Assembly (NCBI GenBank): GCA_041890495.1 | Contig: CP169086.1 | Coordinates: 806,001-870,000 of the forward strand | Reading direction: 5' to 3' | From: Escherichia boydii | GTDB lineage: Bacteria > Pseudomonadota > Gammaproteobacteria > Enterobacterales > Enterobacteriaceae | DNA length: 64,000 bases | Shown: in pieces, positions 63,977 through 64,000 of the stretch | How positions within the stretch are numbered: the stretch's first letter is position 1 | Layout: every line of letters begins with the position of its first letter | Notes under the pieces: model-generated | What the model saw: only the letters and a program-made list of their open reading frames with translations | Told to the model about the DNA's origin: nothing | Databases searched by the model: none | Position numbers and translations under genes: made by a program

Positions 63977-64000
63977 ATTGACGTAAACGGCTCTCTGCGG

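Noticed and set aside
1..64000. CRISPR arrays, tRNA/rRNA genes, insertion sequences, integrases or prophage genes
   Set aside because: I looked for repeat-spacer arrays, CCA-ended cloverleafs, transposase/integrase motifs and phage structural genes and saw none; all sizeable frames on coding strands belong to chromosomal core or backbone genes.
1..64000. Undescribed defence or biosynthetic system
   Set aside because: No run of adjacent unknown genes exists; the unknown genes (virK-like, MBL-fold, yobH, yebO, yoaL) are isolated among conserved genes.

Overview
This window looks like an enterobacterial chromosome (Enterobacteriaceae). It runs from the edd-eda-purT region through the copper/yebZ, letAB, proQ-prc, mgrB, cspC, manXYZ, sdaA, fadD, minCDE, nhaB-fadR and dadAX regions to ymgE. 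Nothing points to a plasmid, prophage, transposon, CRISPR array or tRNA. As recalled, the gene order is the ancestral one of Salmonella, Enterobacter and Citrobacter: rnd lies next to minE, whereas E. coli K-12 has these loci hundreds of kb apart. A homologue of Salmonella PBP3SAL sits between cspC and rlmA, which also fits a non-E. coli backbone.

The most striking property is mosaicism. Two sequence types alternate along the window. Type A genes match my memory of E. coli K-12 proteins almost residue for residue: edd-eda-purT; letB 5' end-letA-msrC-proQ-prc-htpX; yobF-cspC; yobD-manZYX-yoaE-yoaD 3' end; sdaA-nudL-pabB 3' end; yoaB-yoaA-tsaB-yeaY-fadD-rnd 5' end; minEDC; fadR-ycgB-dadA; cvrA-ldcA-emtA 5' end. 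Type B genes are clearly diverged orthologues, richer in G/C at third codon positions and resembling Enterobacter-group genes: yebE to the letB 3' end; yebQ to the MBL-fold gene; the PBP gene-rlmA-mntP; yoaD 5' end; pabB 5' end-yoaH; rnd 3' end; ycgL-ycgM-ycgN-dsbB-nhaB; dadX; and emtA 3' end-ycgR-ymgE. Several switch points fall inside genes (letB, yoaD, pabB, rnd, dadA, cvrA, emtA).

Five genes carry frame-breaking indels relative to the expected length: letB (-1), yoaE (-2), yoaD (three single-base losses), rnd (+1) and ldcA (two single-base gains). fadD lacks one codon in frame. The letB, yoaD and rnd breaks sit at or beside a type A/type B switch. This combination suggests a chimeric consensus of two related species (mixed culture or mis-joined assembly) more than natural recombination, although a true hybrid genome cannot be excluded from sequence alone.

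Functionally the window is housekeeping and envelope biology. It covers Entner-Doudoroff metabolism (edd, eda, kdgR), formate-dependent purine synthesis (purT), periplasmic copper handling (yobA-yebZ-yebY), lipid transport (letA-letB), envelope proteolysis (prc, htpX), the PhoQ feedback peptide MgrB, Mn2+ export with its riboswitch (mntP), mannose PTS (manXYZ), serine and alanine catabolism (sdaA, dadAX), fatty-acid uptake and control (fadD, fadR), division-site selection (minCDE), disulphide formation (dsbB), Na+/H+ and K+/H+ exchange (nhaB, cvrA), peptidoglycan recycling (ldcA, emtA) and c-di-GMP control of motility (ycgR, yoaD). One well-supported small RNA, SdsR, lies between yebY and the virK-like gene. 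I did not find a convincing undescribed multi-gene system; the mosaic structure is the main anomaly.
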